NCBI GenBank assembly: GCA_008933995.1
Contig: WARS01000027.1
Span: forward strand, 2,481,001-2,545,000
DNA length: 64,000 nt
DNA from: Datnioides undecimradiatus
Taxonomy: Eukaryota; Chordata; Actinopteri; Lobotiformes; Datnioididae
Direction: 5' to 3'
Shown: positions 47,885-60,842 of the stretch, one piece after another
Numbering within the stretch: the stretch's first letter is position 1
How the letters are laid out: every line of letters begins with the position of its first letter
The notes under the pieces: generated by a model
Database searches by the model: none
Seen by the model: only the letters and a program-made list of their open reading frames with translations
Told to the model about the DNA's origin: nothing
Translations under genes and position numbers: made by a program

Positions 47885-50704
47885 CAATTATTTCCACGGC
47901 ATCAGTAAGAACAGGATGATCCAACTAACTGACCGTCAGTAACCTGCATGTTTACATTTTGCATTTCAGTCTCAAACTGCAGCATAAACGCTGGAAACAT
48001 GCACAGTTTACAGTAAATACACGCTGCTGTTAGAGCGTCCTGTCGGCCGCCAAACGCCATTTGCATCCCGTCTCCTAGCAACCAACCTGGTCTCACTCTC
48101 AACTCGTCACACATAGACACTGCGTCGTGTAAAGACGGAGAAACTCCTCAGAAGGTTCGAGGTCGAGGCTTCGTGTCCCGTTAGCTTGTTTTAATTATGT
48201 ACAGAAGTTAACTGATGTCAAAATGTACGTATTTCAACGTAACCGTGGTTACACACTCACACAGTTTGGTGAAAGTCAATCGATATTCAAATGAACGCGC
48301 TGTATTTGTGTAGGGAGTCAGACCGGGTTGCACCGACAACCACGACCACCATCTTTGCCCGTGGTGTCAAGCTTCAGCAGACGCCGCGCTCGTCGTCCTG
48401 ATTTCGACATTTAGCGGCGTCTTTTCCAGAAGCTTCGGTGTAAACGCAGAAACCGTTTTCTCTGGAGTCTTCGCCCGTCGCTCACATCGTGAGCCAGGAC
48501 GAGCTCAGCCCCATCTTTGCTCGCTCGCTACCTCCCGACTTTTTTTGAGCAGCAGTGGAGGCTGCAGCTGAGGACTGCCACTGTGTGTGTGTGAGAGTGT
48601 GTGTGTGTGTGTGTGTCTTATGTAACTTCATCTTTGCATTGTCTCTCCTGCTCGCAGCGCTTTCCCCAGCCTGTGCCGAGCAGCGCCGGGTTATGGGAGT
48701 CAGGAGAGGCTCACGCTAATCACCTCACCCTCTCCGCCTTCACGTTCGACCAGAATTAACTCCAAAAGCTTCGCCGTCCGTCTCCAGCTGAGCCACGCAG
48801 TCACACACTCGCCTCTGACAGTGTGTGTTAATCGTCCTAATCAGGGCCAATGCGTGTGTGAGGTTGTGCCGCTGCAGCTCCTCCATCGTGTTCCTTGCTC
48901 CCCTGTCACGCGAGGCATTAGACGGCCGGATTAAAAGCATTTATGAGGGTAAAAATAGCAGCATGATAATGCATCACATGTAAACACTGTGCTCCTTATG
49001 GGCGTGTGTTTATATGAATGGCCTGAGATTACAGAGCAGTTTGGATTAGTCAGGGATACGTTTGCACCATCTCTGTGTGAAATGACGTGTCGATCAGTCT
49101 GACAGCTGCAGAGTTTGTTTTTATTTTAATCTCCTCCAAGTTTTTGAGGACGCAGCTTAAAGTTTCCGCTCAAATCCTGCAGCCGCACCGAGGCGAGGCA
49201 TTCAAGGACGACGAGGGCGACAGAATCAAGAGAGTCACTCATTTCGTGACACGTATGACGTGTTTCACATTCATGATTAATTTGGGATTATTGCTTTTTA
49301 TGGAAACATCTGAAGCTGCCTGCAGAGGTCTGCATCCGCCAGAGGAACAAGCTCAACTTGTGCACAAACAGCACGACTTTACACCGAGATGCAACCCTCT
49401 GGTTAACCTCTGTGAGGAGCAGACCAATAGTTGGCTGACCTTTGTTGCCATGGTAACAAAAACATGCTTATATTGCTGCAGAGTCCACAGTTTGGTCAGG
49501 TTTGGCTTAAAGGAGGCACGTTATCTCAGACCTCCTCTGTACGTGGACCTTCTCTCTTCTCATCCTACCTGACACGACTTCTGACCTGATCTTCAGACGC
49601 AGCTCAACCTGCAGACCTAACTGAACGAGCAGCACGCACAAAAAAAGAAAATGAGCACGAAAATGAGGAGAAGTGCTTCACAAACATCATCGTGTAGCTC
49701 AGTGACTCTACTGTTAAATCTGATCATCAGAGAAACTCGTGTTGTGACGGTTTGGTCGGACGTGTCGAGCGTCTGTCAGTGTTTCTGCATCTGACTCTGA
49801 CCTGATGCTACCTCTCAGTGCTAAATGCTAACATAAGTGCTGCTAACCTGGAGAAAAACCTGGAAACCTCAGAGGCTTCAGGCCTGAGCACTGACACTAC
49901 TTTTACTCTAAATACTTAATTACTTCGTCGTGATTCCTGCCGGTGTGGAAGGAGCTCCAGACTCTGGACCGAAGGTAAATCCCGGGATCAGTCTCGGCCT
50001 CTCGGCTCAGATGACACTGAGCTTCCTTCTTGGCAGCGGCCGCCAGCAGCAGACGGCTTCCCCTAATTGGGATCTGCGGCGCGGCGGCCAGTTCACCAGA
50101 TTACACAGCAGCCAGAATTTATGACAATTGGACGGCGTCCCGGAGCTCGTGGAGAGCTCTGCTCTATCCGGCTAATTGATGCATCCAGCAGATAACGAGC
50201 AGTTTAGTCTGATGAAGCCGAACAGCAGGGAACAGGTGGAGGCGTGATGGCCAAAAGTATGTGGACAGAGTGTTTACACTAAAGGAACAGTCCAACATTC
50301 AGAGTTAGACTCAGGATGAACTGTCAAACCCTGTTCGTCCTCTGACTCATCATCATCAGGGTCCCATCAGCCTCAGCTGGACTGGGGTTAGTGCTAATTA
50401 GCAAATGTTAGCTACAGTAAGTTTGTCAATGATGCAAAACATTGTGCTTGCTAAGCACGTTAGCATCATCATTGTAACAGTGTTTGCATGTATTCAAAGC
50501 AATGCTTGTTGCTTGCACAGCTTTTACTGTTGTTGCAGAGTAGGACGTTTGCAGACTAGGAAAACTAAACTTAATGAAAACCCTGAAATGTATTTTAACC
50601 CTTTTACTGCACACGTCTGGTCAAATCCTGAACATATTTAACCAAATATGCAAAAAAAAAGATGCAGGAAATCATTTTTGTGTGTTCTTGAATCAAAATC
50701 TGAT

Positions 50705-51003
50705 TAAAATCAAACTGTGACATCATCTTGAACCGACCAATCACATCCTGCCATCCAGCCACCAATCAGAGTCCAGCTGTTGGCATCAGAGCTAAGCTTC
50801 ATCAGTTAGCTAGCTAGCAGCAGCATGCTACGTGGGTGTGTCTTCAGTTGTTGGTCTCCTCAAACCCTGTTGAGGTGGAGAACACCTGAACCTTGAGGCT
50901 CATCATCCAACTCTGAATCACTGGAGCTCTCCATGTTTGTTCTGACCCCGCCCACTTTCAAACGGGCCAATCAGATTCATCCAAATGTTACATCCCGCCT
51001 GCA
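50705..51003 (+). repeat. Unclassified dispersed repeat, copy 2
   Basis: Same orientation as 29065-29345 and alignable across its length. Confidence 0.88.
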
Positions 51004-52797
51004 CTCACTTCACTCAGAGATACGTCACAGTACGGAGGAGACCGACTGTCCGCAGCAGGTTTCAGATGGATGTTTGATGATGGATTTGATTTGCTGTCAT
51101 TTCTAAAATTCGTGTTTTACGCAGCGAATGGGCCCACGTGCTTCTTTTTAACCATCCTGCAGCATCGTGATCAGTTACCACGTCGTCTGAAACACACGAG
51201 CCATTTCTTTCTCTCGTTTCTTATTTGTTGGTTTAACTGAACATTTGGCTTTGTTGACTCTCATTTTGCCTTCAGCTACTGTTAACATACATACACATTC
51301 ACATCTGCCACTCTTTCAGATCCCATTCAGGGCTGAAAACTACAGTATGAAATGTAAAAACGAGGAAACAGGAAAATCTAAGAGCATCCACAGACGTTAC
51401 AACCTCTGAGGGGTTAATTTAGCCGAGGAGCAAAACTCCAGCTTTAACAAGCGAGCGGGAGCCTGCACGGTGCTTCTGCAGCGACACGAGGGGAGATGGT
51501 GATGGAGGCTGTAATTACCCAGTTAAATCAGGTGAAAGTAATAAAAGATGCAGGCTAACATGTACATTGGTGTTTGGTCGACTGCATCCAGATGCTGCAC
51601 TGCTGGCGGTGTGTCAGCGTAGGTGAGGCCACGTGGATCCGCAGGACAGATCTCAGTGCTGCAGCTCTGTGCTCAGCACCACAGAGATGATGCTAAACGA
51701 CTGTTTCCCATGCAAAAAAACAAAGGTTGCCATGGCGATAACGTCCACACACTGTAGCGTGTAGAGACGAATAAACACAACATTACGTAATCTAACTGGA
51801 TTTGGGCAGCGAGGAGACCTCACCAGTGTCAACAGAGGAGCCGCTGCAATGATTAAAGGCAGGAGGACGGAGCTGAGGAGCGCTGAGCTCAGCAAACTCC
51901 AAGATGATTTAGCACAAAATAAAATGCAGTTTAGCATTTTTTAAAGAGCCTGAGCGTGAAAACAGGAGCAGGTGGACTGAGTCTCTGTGTCTGCACCGAC
52001 GCACCAGAAACACACATCCAGTTAGTTTTCAAAGCAACACGACTACGAGCTAACAGACATGCTAACATCTTCCTAATGATAACGTCTAGTTAGCGTCAGC
52101 AGGTGATGTTAGCCATTATCCTAACCGAGATCCTTCAGTCTGTCCAAAATCCAGAGTTCAGTGCATTTTAGGCTCTAAAATCGACCTGACGTTTGGTTTC
52201 CTCTGCACCAGGCTCCTCAGAAACTACAGGACTGCTCTGACACAAAGTTCATCAGTTAACACAAAACTAAAACCCTCATGAACTCTGCTCTGCTCCTGTT
52301 AGTGTCCCACCGCCGAGGTGTTCCTAAAAACTTCATGTTGACATTAATTACATTTTTAATTTTTAATTTAATCAGTTCAATATAAAAAAAATCTGGATTT
52401 AATATTTTAATTACTTAAAATTAACATGTAATATTGAGAAAACAGCTAAAGGCTCATTTTAAAGGAACTATGGAAGCCCATATATGCCAAAATAAGAAAT
52501 ACTATAAATTAAGTTTATGAAATATCTCTAGTTAATTAATAAAATGAAATAAATACATATTCCAATACAGATTAAACTCCCACATGGTGCGTCAGAGTTT
52601 TGATAAAGACAAAGTGAAAACTCGACTTTGTTTTTCATAAATTTGACTTAAAATTAATATTTTTGTGTTTTTTTAGATGCAACTCTTTGTTTTACAAAGA
52701 TTCTGCTTTTGTATTGTCATTAAAAATGCACCAACAGCACGTCGGCGTTGCTCTACTGTGTCTTCATTTCAGGGCAAACTCAAAACACATATTCACA

Positions 52798-52800
<3 letters not shown>

Positions 52801-52835
<35 letters not shown>

Positions 52836-52848
52836 AACACACACACAC
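52801..52848. repeat. CA microsatellite
   Basis: CA run with two short interruptions. Confidence 0.93.
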
Positions 52849-55000
52849 TGCTGTAATGGTACGCAGCAAAGCCCATTGTAATCTGCTTTGAAAGATTTCC
52901 AAGTTGTCCTCTGGTCAAACGGGTCAAACACAAACTCGCCGTTCATTTTGTTTAAAAAACCGCCTCGTGTGTCTGCGACGAGCAGGCCCAGGTCACATGA
53001 CTTCCCGAACGCAACTGAAACCCACCAGGTCGAGGATCGATGTTCAGCTTCAGGGTGGTCACGTACAACTACAATGTGTTTTATTAAATACTTTTTGACT
53101 GTTAATAAAAATCTTAGCCCGGGCAACATTTACTCTGCTGCTGTTGGACAAACAGTCGCTGTGTTTTCTTAGAGACATGTACGGTGGCTCTGAGAGCTCA
53201 AAAAGCTGCAGGTTACGAAAATAAATTCAAAAATACAAAACACAAACAAACTGAGGCCAAAATCTTAGTTGCAGAGTGAGAAAACAACAGCAGCTTGTTG
53301 TTGTCGTGAAATCAATGAAATCTGTTTCCTGTTAGTGGAAAATTAGTTTTAAGGTTTTCGTGTTTTTAATTTTCTCCAGAGAGTTTTTGTTTTCTGTGTT
53401 TGGTTGTTTTCTCAGTTTGTAGCATCTTTGCTAACTCCCGTGCATGTGTTGTCAAACTGCTGAAGCTGTTTCCTGTTTGCTCACGTTTTGTCGGTTTGCA
53501 GCCGTTTTCTTAACGAGCCGCGCGTTGAGCTTCTCAGAGCCTCCGTACACGGATGCTCAGAGTTTGATGCCAGAAAGTACGAAAAGATTATTTCTACACT
53601 GCAAATGTTTCAAATCCTGATGAAACTCTGTCTAAATTATTCACATTCCTTTATATAAAGTGTGTTTATGTTTAAAAACCAGGTTCTGTGACTCAGTGTG
53701 ACATCACGCCTTCTTCGCGCTGTGATTGGCCGGCTGCGCAGACGTGACGCAGGACTTTTGTTTTTCAGCCTTGACACAAATATTTGTCATCTTCATGTGA
53801 ACAGCTGAGGTCGGCTCATCGTGAACGTCTTTCAGTCTTTAATCTCATCTCGTTTCTTCAGCTGCACTTTTGATTCAGACGTGATGCGAACTGATCGGGT
53901 GAAACTCGGACATAAAGATTGTCACTAATGGTCCTCCGTACAGGTTGGAGCTGTTCTTTCAGCACCACTTGGAGTGTACGGCGTTACATTAGTGTCAAAA
54001 CATTAAAGGCGCTGCTCTCTGTGAATTTCAATATTAAAACACATTTTAAAGTCAAAACTAATGACACTCATTGATCACCGACACTGACCTGGTGTCTGTG
54101 TTGCCTGAGCTCTCCAGATGGTCTCTGCGCTGTCCTCTTTTCTCGGCTGTCACTCCCTCAGTTTACGTACCTCCATATATTAAATGTCCCTTTTTTTAAA
54201 AAAAAACCAAAACAAAACAAAAAATCAAAAATGTTCTTTAAAATCATCTCAAACGAAACAAGGCTGTGGCTCCTCTGTAGGTCCTCAGAGAGCGAAAACA
54301 CTCTCGCTTAGAAAAAGTTTCTGGCTGCTTTGACAGAACCTGAGCGGAGGAAAACAGGTGTCTGCATCTCAAAAATAGACTTTATTATTATATTTGATTA
54401 TTATTTAAAGATGAACACCATGATCCAATTGGTGCGCAGCAGGCCTGTGGGGGATATGTACACATCTGCTGCAGCTTCGGCGTAAACATGAGACTAACAG
54501 CGGGTTTACATATGAAAAATAAGATTTGGCTTTTGTTTAATTTGATCTTCTGCGGCTCTGAACACGAACTGCTTCCTGCTTTATGTACACGAGCCTGGTT
54601 GGTCCCGTTAATCCTCTCGCGATGTCAAGTAATTATCCCAAGTCCGGCCTGTGCTTGATTATGTGCAGCGTCCTGTTTTGCGCACTGGCTGCCGCTGGAT
54701 GTCCTGTAGGTGTTCCTGCTTTAAAGGGCCGCTGTGTTGCATCACATGCACTGTTTGTTCAGAACTCTTCGGTTTGTTTATTTATTTATTTATTTCCACT
54801 AACGGATGCGCTCAGCAGATGAGGGGGGATTAAAATGTGCTTTTTATAAATCAGCCCCGTCGCTCTTAAAACTTTTCAGGATTGCAATGTGTTGATCCTC
54901 CGACTGCGATGTGCAAAGACTTAAGAGCCCATTAATGGGGGTTTACTCTACACAACTATGGGCTTTAACAGTTTTTAAAGTGAGGAAGTGGAGCGCGGGA

Positions 55001-56737
55001 CTACAGGTCTGTCTCCCGTGTGTCCAGGCAGAACGCGTAAAGGGATCTCTTGAAGTCCATGCTGCTGTTCGCTTTGATGTTCGCCTTCTCCACCGATGCG
55101 CCCGCGTCGTTGTTCTCCGCGTCCTGCGACTTGGCTGAAGATTTGCTGCCTTTGCGTTTCAGCTCGGGACTCGCGCGGCCGCTGTTCGGCTCGTCCTTCA
55201 GGGAGGACTGGTCCTGGTCCGTCTCCCGGTGGTAGAAGTAGTTGAAGTTGGAGACGATGACCGGCACCGGCAGCGCGATGGTGAGCACGCCGGCGATGGC
55301 GCACAGCGAGCCCACGATCTTCCCCCCGACCGTGACCGGCCTCATGTCGCCGTAGCCGACGGTTGTCATGGTGACCACGGCCCACCAGAAGGCATCAGGG
55401 ATGCTGGAGAAGTGAGACTCCGGCTCGTCCGCCTCTGCGAAGTACACGGCGCTGGAGAAGAGGATGACTCCGATGAAGAGGAAGAAGATGAGGAGGCCGA
55501 GCTCCCGCATGCTGGCTTTAAGAGTCTGTCCCAGGATCTGGAGCCCCTTGGAGTGTCTGGAGAGCTTGAAGATCCGGAAGACCCGGACCAGGCGGATGAC
55601 CCTGAGGATGGCCAGGGACATGGCCTGCTGTCCGTTCTGGTGCTCCTGGCCCTGCTGCTCCGCCAGCTCCGTGCCCACTGTGATGAAGTAAGGCATGATG
55701 GACATGATGTCGATGATGTTCATGATGGTCTTGGAGAACTCGGACTTGCTGGGGCAGGCGAAGAAGCGCACGAACAGCTCGAAAGTGAACCAGATGACGC
55801 ACGTGGTCTCTATGATGAAGAAGGGGTCGGTGAAGGTGAGGGACGGCCGGGGCGCGGTGCTGTTGTCCAGCCGGCTGGTGACCGGCAGCTCCCGCTCGTC
55901 CCTGAACTCCGGCAGCGTCTCCAGGCAGAAGGTGATGATGGATATGGTGATGACAATCACGGACACGATGGCGATGCCTCGCGCCGGACTGGAGCTCTCC
56001 GGGTACTCGAAGATGAGCCAGACCTGCTTCTGGAACTCGTTCTGAGGCAGCGGCTTCTCCTCCTCTTTGATAAACCCCTCATCCTCCCGGAACCTCTCCA
56101 TGGCCTCCTCCCCCAGCTGGTAAAACCTGATCTCGTCCGCGAACACGTCTATAGACACATTGACAGGTCTCCGGATCTTCCCCCCGGACTGGTAAAAATA
56201 CAGAATCCCGTCAAAACTCGGTCTGTTGCGGTCGAAGAAGTACTCGTTCCGGAGCGGGTCGAAGTATTTAATCCTCTTGGCGGGGTCTCCCAGTAGAGTG
56301 TCGGGGAACTGGTTCAGGGTGCCCAGCTGGGTCTCGTACCTCAGCCCGGCGATGTTGATGAGCACCCTCTCGTTGCTCTCCGTGTCCATGTCCATGTCCA
56401 GCATGTCCTCGTCGAACAGATGGGGACTGTGGTCCGCGCGTAAAAGCGCATCCATGGCGTTCTCGCTGCAGCTGAACGTGTTGTTCATGTCGTTGATTTT
56501 CCAGGAGCTCTGCTGATGAAGATGCTGCTGCTGCTGCGGAGGAGGAGGAGGAGGAGGAGGACTCCCGCGGGTGTTCAGCTCCTTACCGTAGTCCTCTCCG
56601 AGTCCAGTCTGAACGAAGCCCGACTGAGGGACATCCAGCGCGTTCCGGCAGCTCTCCTCGGCATTGTTGCCTCCACCACCGCCTCCACCGCTCCCTTTAG
56701 CGCCGCCGTTCTCAAAACTCACCAAGGCTATCTCCAT
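55001..56737 (-). CDS. kcna5: Voltage-gated potassium channel Kv1.5 (Shaker family)
   Basis: Pore-forming alpha subunit of a delayed-rectifier K+ channel in the plasma membrane; it works as a tetramer. The protein is 578 residues in one exon, as usual for Kv1 genes. The start [12 protein letters not shown] matches the Kv1.5 N-terminus, with G at -3 and +4. Order: Gly, Pro and Gln tracts (about 16-76), T1 tetramerisation domain (about 125-222, [15 protein letters not shown]), S1 (about 252-273), S2 (about 305-326), S3 (about 337-357), S4 with regularly spaced arginines ([20 protein letters not shown], about 376-395), S5 (about 411-433), pore [11 protein letters not shown]6 with the PVP hinge, and a C-terminal ETDL that fits a PDZ-binding motif. 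One likely N-glycosylation site (NST) is in the S1-S2 loop. Sequence between S1 and S6 is highly conserved, so paralogue choice rests on the N-terminus and tail; I am confident of Kv1.5. Nothing broken. Confidence 0.97.
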   Translation of the reverse strand: MEIALVSFENGGAKGSGGGGGGGNNAEESCRNALDVPQSGFVQTGLGEDYGKELNTRGSPPPPPPPPQQQQHLHQQSSWKINDMNNTFSCSENAMDALLRADHSPHLFDEDMLDMDMDTESNERVLINIAGLRYETQLGTLNQFPDTLLGDPAKRIKYFDPLRNEYFFDRNRPSFDGILYFYQSGGKIRRPVNVSIDVFADEIRFYQLGEEAMERFREDEGFIKEEEKPLPQNEFQKQVWLIFEYPESSSPARGIAIVSVIVITISIITFCLETLPEFRDERELPVTSRLDNSTAPRPSLTFTDPFFIIETTCVIWFTFELFVRFFACPSKSEFSKTIMNIIDIMSIMPYFITVGTELAEQQGQEHQNGQQAMSLAILRVIRLVRVFRIFKLSRHSKGLQILGQTLKASMRELGLLIFFLFIGVILFSSAVYFAEADEPESHFSSIPDAFWWAVVTMTTVGYGDMRPVTVGGKIVGSLCAIAGVLTIALPVPVIVSNFNYFYHRETDQDQSSLKDEPNSGRASPELKRKGSKSSAKSQDAENNDAGASVEKANIKANSSMDFKRSLYAFCLDTRETDL

Positions 56738-57262
56738 TCCGCAGCCATCCACAGTTACTGTGGGGGAAATGAAGGAGACTTGTTGAGCGCGAGCATCCTC
56801 TGCGATATCCGCGGGACGGAAACACACAAAGTTCAGACAGGAATGAGACAGCCGGGTGGAAGCGAACAGGGCGCAGCGGGCGGAGCAGGTCGGGTTTCCG
56901 CCGTCCCCCTCTACATGGATGCGTCCTGTTGGTGTCGTTAAGGCTGAGAGCCGCCGCCGCCGCCGCCGTGGATGAAGTGAATATGAAAAGCAGCAGCGGG
57001 GCGCAGAGAGCGGAGGACCCGGATGAGAGAGGAGGATGGAGCGATGAGTCCTGACGTCAAAAGTGCTGCTCAGACCGTTTAACCGCCTCTGAAAAGGTCC
57101 GTGGACGCGAGACAAGCTGTCACCCTCCCTCTCTCTCTCCCTCCCTCTCTCTCTCCCTCCCCCTCTCTCTCTCCCTCTCTCTCTCTCCCTCTCTCTCTTG
57201 GGCACGCGCTCGGGTTCATTTTCTAGGTTTATGGACACGGGGTGCGCGCGCAGGCGACTCAA
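56738..57262 (-). other. kcna5: kcna5 5' leader with open upstream frame and GA tract
   Basis: Upstream of the kcna5 ATG the same frame stays open for 175 codons to an ATG at 57262. It includes a GA-rich tract (57121-57198, read as Arg/Glu repeats) and GC-rich sequence. I read it as 5' untranslated region and promoter, because nothing resembles other Kv1.5 proteins before MEIALV. Confidence 0.55.
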
Positions 57263-57329
57263 TAAATTAATATGAAATTTTAATTTCTGCTCATTTAATT
57301 AGAAAAAAAGAGAAATTACACAATTACTT

Positions 57330-57760
57330 TGCTGCAGTTAAAGTAACTGAAGTAACTAAAGTAACTAAACCACACTCAAGTAAAAGTATGAAGCATATTT
57401 TTCATCAAAATGTAGTTAAAAGCATTGGTAAATTAAAGCTAAAGTAATCAAAAGTAATCAAAATTATTTAAGGCTTCATATGTGAGTAAAGTAGTTTAAG
57501 TATTTAAGTACTGACAGGTAATAGTTAGTGTTTCACGTATTCATATGTAAGTAATTAAAGTACTTAAAAGTACTGATACACATTTACTCTGTAACTAAAG
57601 TAACTAGAGTAACTAACTGTACTCAAGTAAAAGCATAAAAGTATTGTCATCAAAATGTGTTTAAAGTACTGACAGGAAAGCAAAGTAGTTAAAGTATCAG
57701 TGAGTAACCAATTAATGGCTAGTACTAAAAGTATTTAAAGTGATTTAAGTTTAAAGTTTT
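57330..57760. repeat. AGTAACTAAAGTA-type dispersed repeat, longest copy
   Basis: Degenerate repetition of aaagtaactaaagtaac and actcaagtaaaagtat, with two partly similar halves (about 57350-57440 and 57590-57680). A familiar fish interspersed repeat type; class unknown to me. Confidence 0.65.
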
Positions 57761-57785
57761 AAAAACAATTAAAGTGCTGATCAGA

Positions 57786-58017
57786 GGAGGCAGGTGGGCA
57801 GCTGGGGGCAGGTGGAGGCAGGCGGAGGCAGCTGGGGGCGGGTGGAGGCAGCTGGAGGCAGGTGGGGGTGGGTGGAGGCAGGTGGAAGCAGTTGGGGGCA
57901 GGCGGAGGCAGCTGGGGGCAGCTGGAGGCAGCTGGAGGCAGCTGGGGGCAGGTGGGGGCAGGTGGAGGCAGCTGGAGGCAGCTGGGGGCAGGTGGGGGCA
58001 GGCGGAGGCAGGCGGAG
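57786..58017. repeat. G-rich minisatellite of 10-base units, about 23 copies
   Basis: Strictly 10-base units, consensus GSYGGRGGCA (for example ggtggaggca, gctgggggca). Runs of four or five G recur on the plus strand. No stop codon occurs in any plus frame across the array. Confidence 0.94.
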
Positions 58018-58481
58018 CTCAGCAGCAGCTGCAACCTGGACTGTTTCTCAGCAGTCGGACTGACTCAGGTGCAGCAGGTCGTTGCTGAGCTGCCGGTGCT
58101 GCAGCAGGACACACTGACAGCAGCTGACCTGAGAACAGGCGGACTGGCCCTTTAACGTGCTGTCATGTCGCTCCTCTGAGCGATCTGAGTGTTTTCATGT
58201 TTCATACTCTTATATAATCTTATATAACATCAGAGACTTTCTGTGTGTGTCCGTCCTTAATGCACACACGTCCATTTCCTCACGGCGGCGGCACAAAGAC
58301 CTGCTTCCACATGACGAGCGCCGAGCTCGGCTCTTTGTGTCGCCTTTGTGTCCGAGTGGCGTCCTCCTGCTCGTGGTGGAGGGTCGGGCCCCGGGGCCAC
58401 ACTCTGCGCTCTGATGTCGGTCCGGATGTTTCCCCCGTCCTGTCGGCTCTGAGGGAGATGGATGCAGCTTTTCTTTACCTC

Positions 58482-58544
58482 TACACACACACACACACAC
58501 CCTATACACACACACAGTCACACACACACACACACACACACACA
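58482..58544. repeat. CA microsatellite
   Basis: CA run in three blocks. Confidence 0.93.
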
Positions 58545-58807
58545 TCTTCGCTGTTACAGTCCTTTTCTATCAATAACTTATTCGTTCTGATTCTGATGTT
58601 TTGTCGATCACAGTGATCGTCTGAAAGTCAGTTTTTGTCTTAAATCCTGAAAAACACATTTCGTTTTCTTATGAAAGATGAGCTCTGCTGAAGAACAGCT
58701 GAAACGTTCAGTCTGATATGAATAATGACAAACTGCCTTTGTGATTTATTATTGTTTCATACGTCTAAACTTACCCAGCTGTCAATCTGTTAATTTGTCC
58801 TGCAGTC

Positions 58808-58935
58808 AGGATCTAATTAGCTTAGCTTAGCATAAAGGCTGGAAATAGCTAGCTTAGCTCTATCCAAAGTTCACTGCTAGCATCGCTAACCTGTTGTTTA
58901 ATGCTAATCAGAGCTAGCTACAGCACGCACATATT
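58808..58935 (+). repeat. Dispersed teleost repeat (GCTTAGCATAAAG type), copy 2
   Basis: See 2935-3130; same orientation. Confidence 0.6.
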
Positions 58936-60842
58936 CAGTGAGACCAGAATCAGCCTGAAGTAACGTCACCATCAGAAAGACGAGATCCAATCAGAACGGC
59001 CGCTTCGATCAATCAGCGGGTAAATATCCAGTCAACGCATCACTTCCTGAAAATGTCATGTGACATGGTGTGAGGTGTCAGAGCACGTCAGGTTAAATCA
59101 GGTTCCACGACAGGATGTGATTGTGTTTTAGGATGTTACTGTTGGACCAATCAGAGCTCAGTGTTGGACGACTTCCTGTAACAAGGATGTAAACAAACAT
59201 GGCGCCTGATCCCGGCGGCGTTGGGACATCATTCCTCTGTCACTCACCTTGCTCTCTGTGCTCCTATTGGTCGACAACACCAGCAGGTTATCAGTTGATC
59301 ATATTGATCATCGAACGACTCACAGCTGTCAGTGAACACGTTCACTGACATCACGCTTCGGTCACTTTGCACCTGAGCAGACGAGCTCAGCTGGTTTCAT
59401 TCATGTTTCCACACAAATCAGCTCGACAGCCAACGGAAACACAAGAGGAGCGACGTCACATATATGAAGGAGGAGGCTCAGCGATCGAGGCAGGTGAGTC
59501 AGAGCAGACGGTCAGACGACAGGTAGACCAGTCCAAAGGACACAGGTGTTACTGACGAGCCAGTTCACACAGGTGAGCGTGAACAGGACAGGAAGTGAAA
59601 CACACCAAACGCCCTTCAGAATAAAACAGGAAGTAACCAGATACTGAACAAACACAACAAAGCAGGAAGTTTGCTGACTGGTCCAGGACAGTTGGAGCCA
59701 CAGGAGACGTCTCCGAGCTCAGTACAAACATCACGTCAGCAGCTGTGACGGCGCCTGAGGACGCACCACCACATTTTGTTTGCTCAGCATTTTTAAGTTT
59801 CATGTTTTGATCGATTGCACAAAACAAACAGCAATAAATCACATTTTTATTAAATATCTTCCTCTATATTTTAATGATTTCAGTAAAATGACCCTTTAAC
59901 TGTGGAGCATCCAAACTGCAGCCACTCTGAACACACACACACACACATGGACACACACACAGCCTGAGTGCGCTGTCTTCTAAAAGCAGAGAAGGTGACC
60001 TATTTAAAAGGTTAGTTTCTTAGCCCTGTGGGTGGATTAGGAAAACAAAGCACGAGCACTATATTTATCCTTTTCCTTATCTAATGCTGCAGCCTCATCA
60101 TGATAAGAACTATGTGCATCTCCCCGCCCCTGGATTAGTGCACTGTCCTCAGTCTGCAGCCATGAATAATAACTCGCCAGCATCCATCCCACTGTGTGAC
60201 TGGCCACTGGCAACGCAGCGATTTCACGCACTGGATACGGCCATTAGGATGTTTTTACAATACACTTTAGAATATTTGTTGTGCGGGACGACGACGGCTT
60301 TGAGACTGGAGGAGGGGGACGAGGACGGCGAGCGTGGACACGAGAAAAGAGCAAAGACGCTCAGAGATCATTTGTCATAACACGTGTGTATGAATGTGTG
60401 TGTGTATGCATGTCATGTTTGTCCCCGAACCAAAATAATTCACTTCATGCTGACATTTGTTCTTATGAGACGACCACACGGCTGATTTATGGTGCATTCA
60501 TGTGTTGTGGGAATTCACAGACATGAGCCCGGCTCCATATATTCTATAAATCATGTTCATATTCAACCCATTCAAACTCAACACAGTCTGATGCTTCTGC
60601 TGATGATGCATGATAAACATTTTATATTTATGATTAGAAAACTGCAAACATGCTACAACTCCTATTCCTAGCATACATATTTACCATGCTCACCACCTTT
60701 GTTAGTGTATTAGCATGCTAACATTTACTAATTACCATAAAACATAAAGCCCAGCTGAGGCTGACGGGAATGTCATCAGTTCATGATGACATACATACAA
60801 ACGCAATGATGACTTTTTACTGTTGATCAGTGTAAATAGTGT

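Larger units (their letters stand above)
36934..54900. other. Long gene-poor stretch between the Gypsy element and kcna5
   Basis: No supported gene. Identified contents are listed separately: CA/GT microsatellites, a GC-box minisatellite (45919-46111), a 53-base tandem duplication (45129-45230), an AATC array (47840-47884), a dispersed repeat (50705-51003) and AGTA-type repeat sequence (43890-43945). Open frames such as 49087-49572 or 46412-46765 have no recognisable domain and I treat them as chance. Confidence 0.5.

Noticed and set aside
49087..49572. 161-residue open frame in the gene-poor stretch
   Set aside because: No recognisable domain or membrane pattern, no nearby splice or promoter structure; length is compatible with chance in this stretch.
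55229..56296. A 355-residue open frame on the plus strand
   Set aside because: It is the antisense of the kcna5 coding region; its Asp/Glu/His-rich composition follows from the GC-rich codons of the real gene.
57786..58155. Gly/Gln-rich proteins from the 10-base array
   Set aside because: All three frames are open because the unit lacks stop codons, a property of the repeat. No start context or conserved flank.
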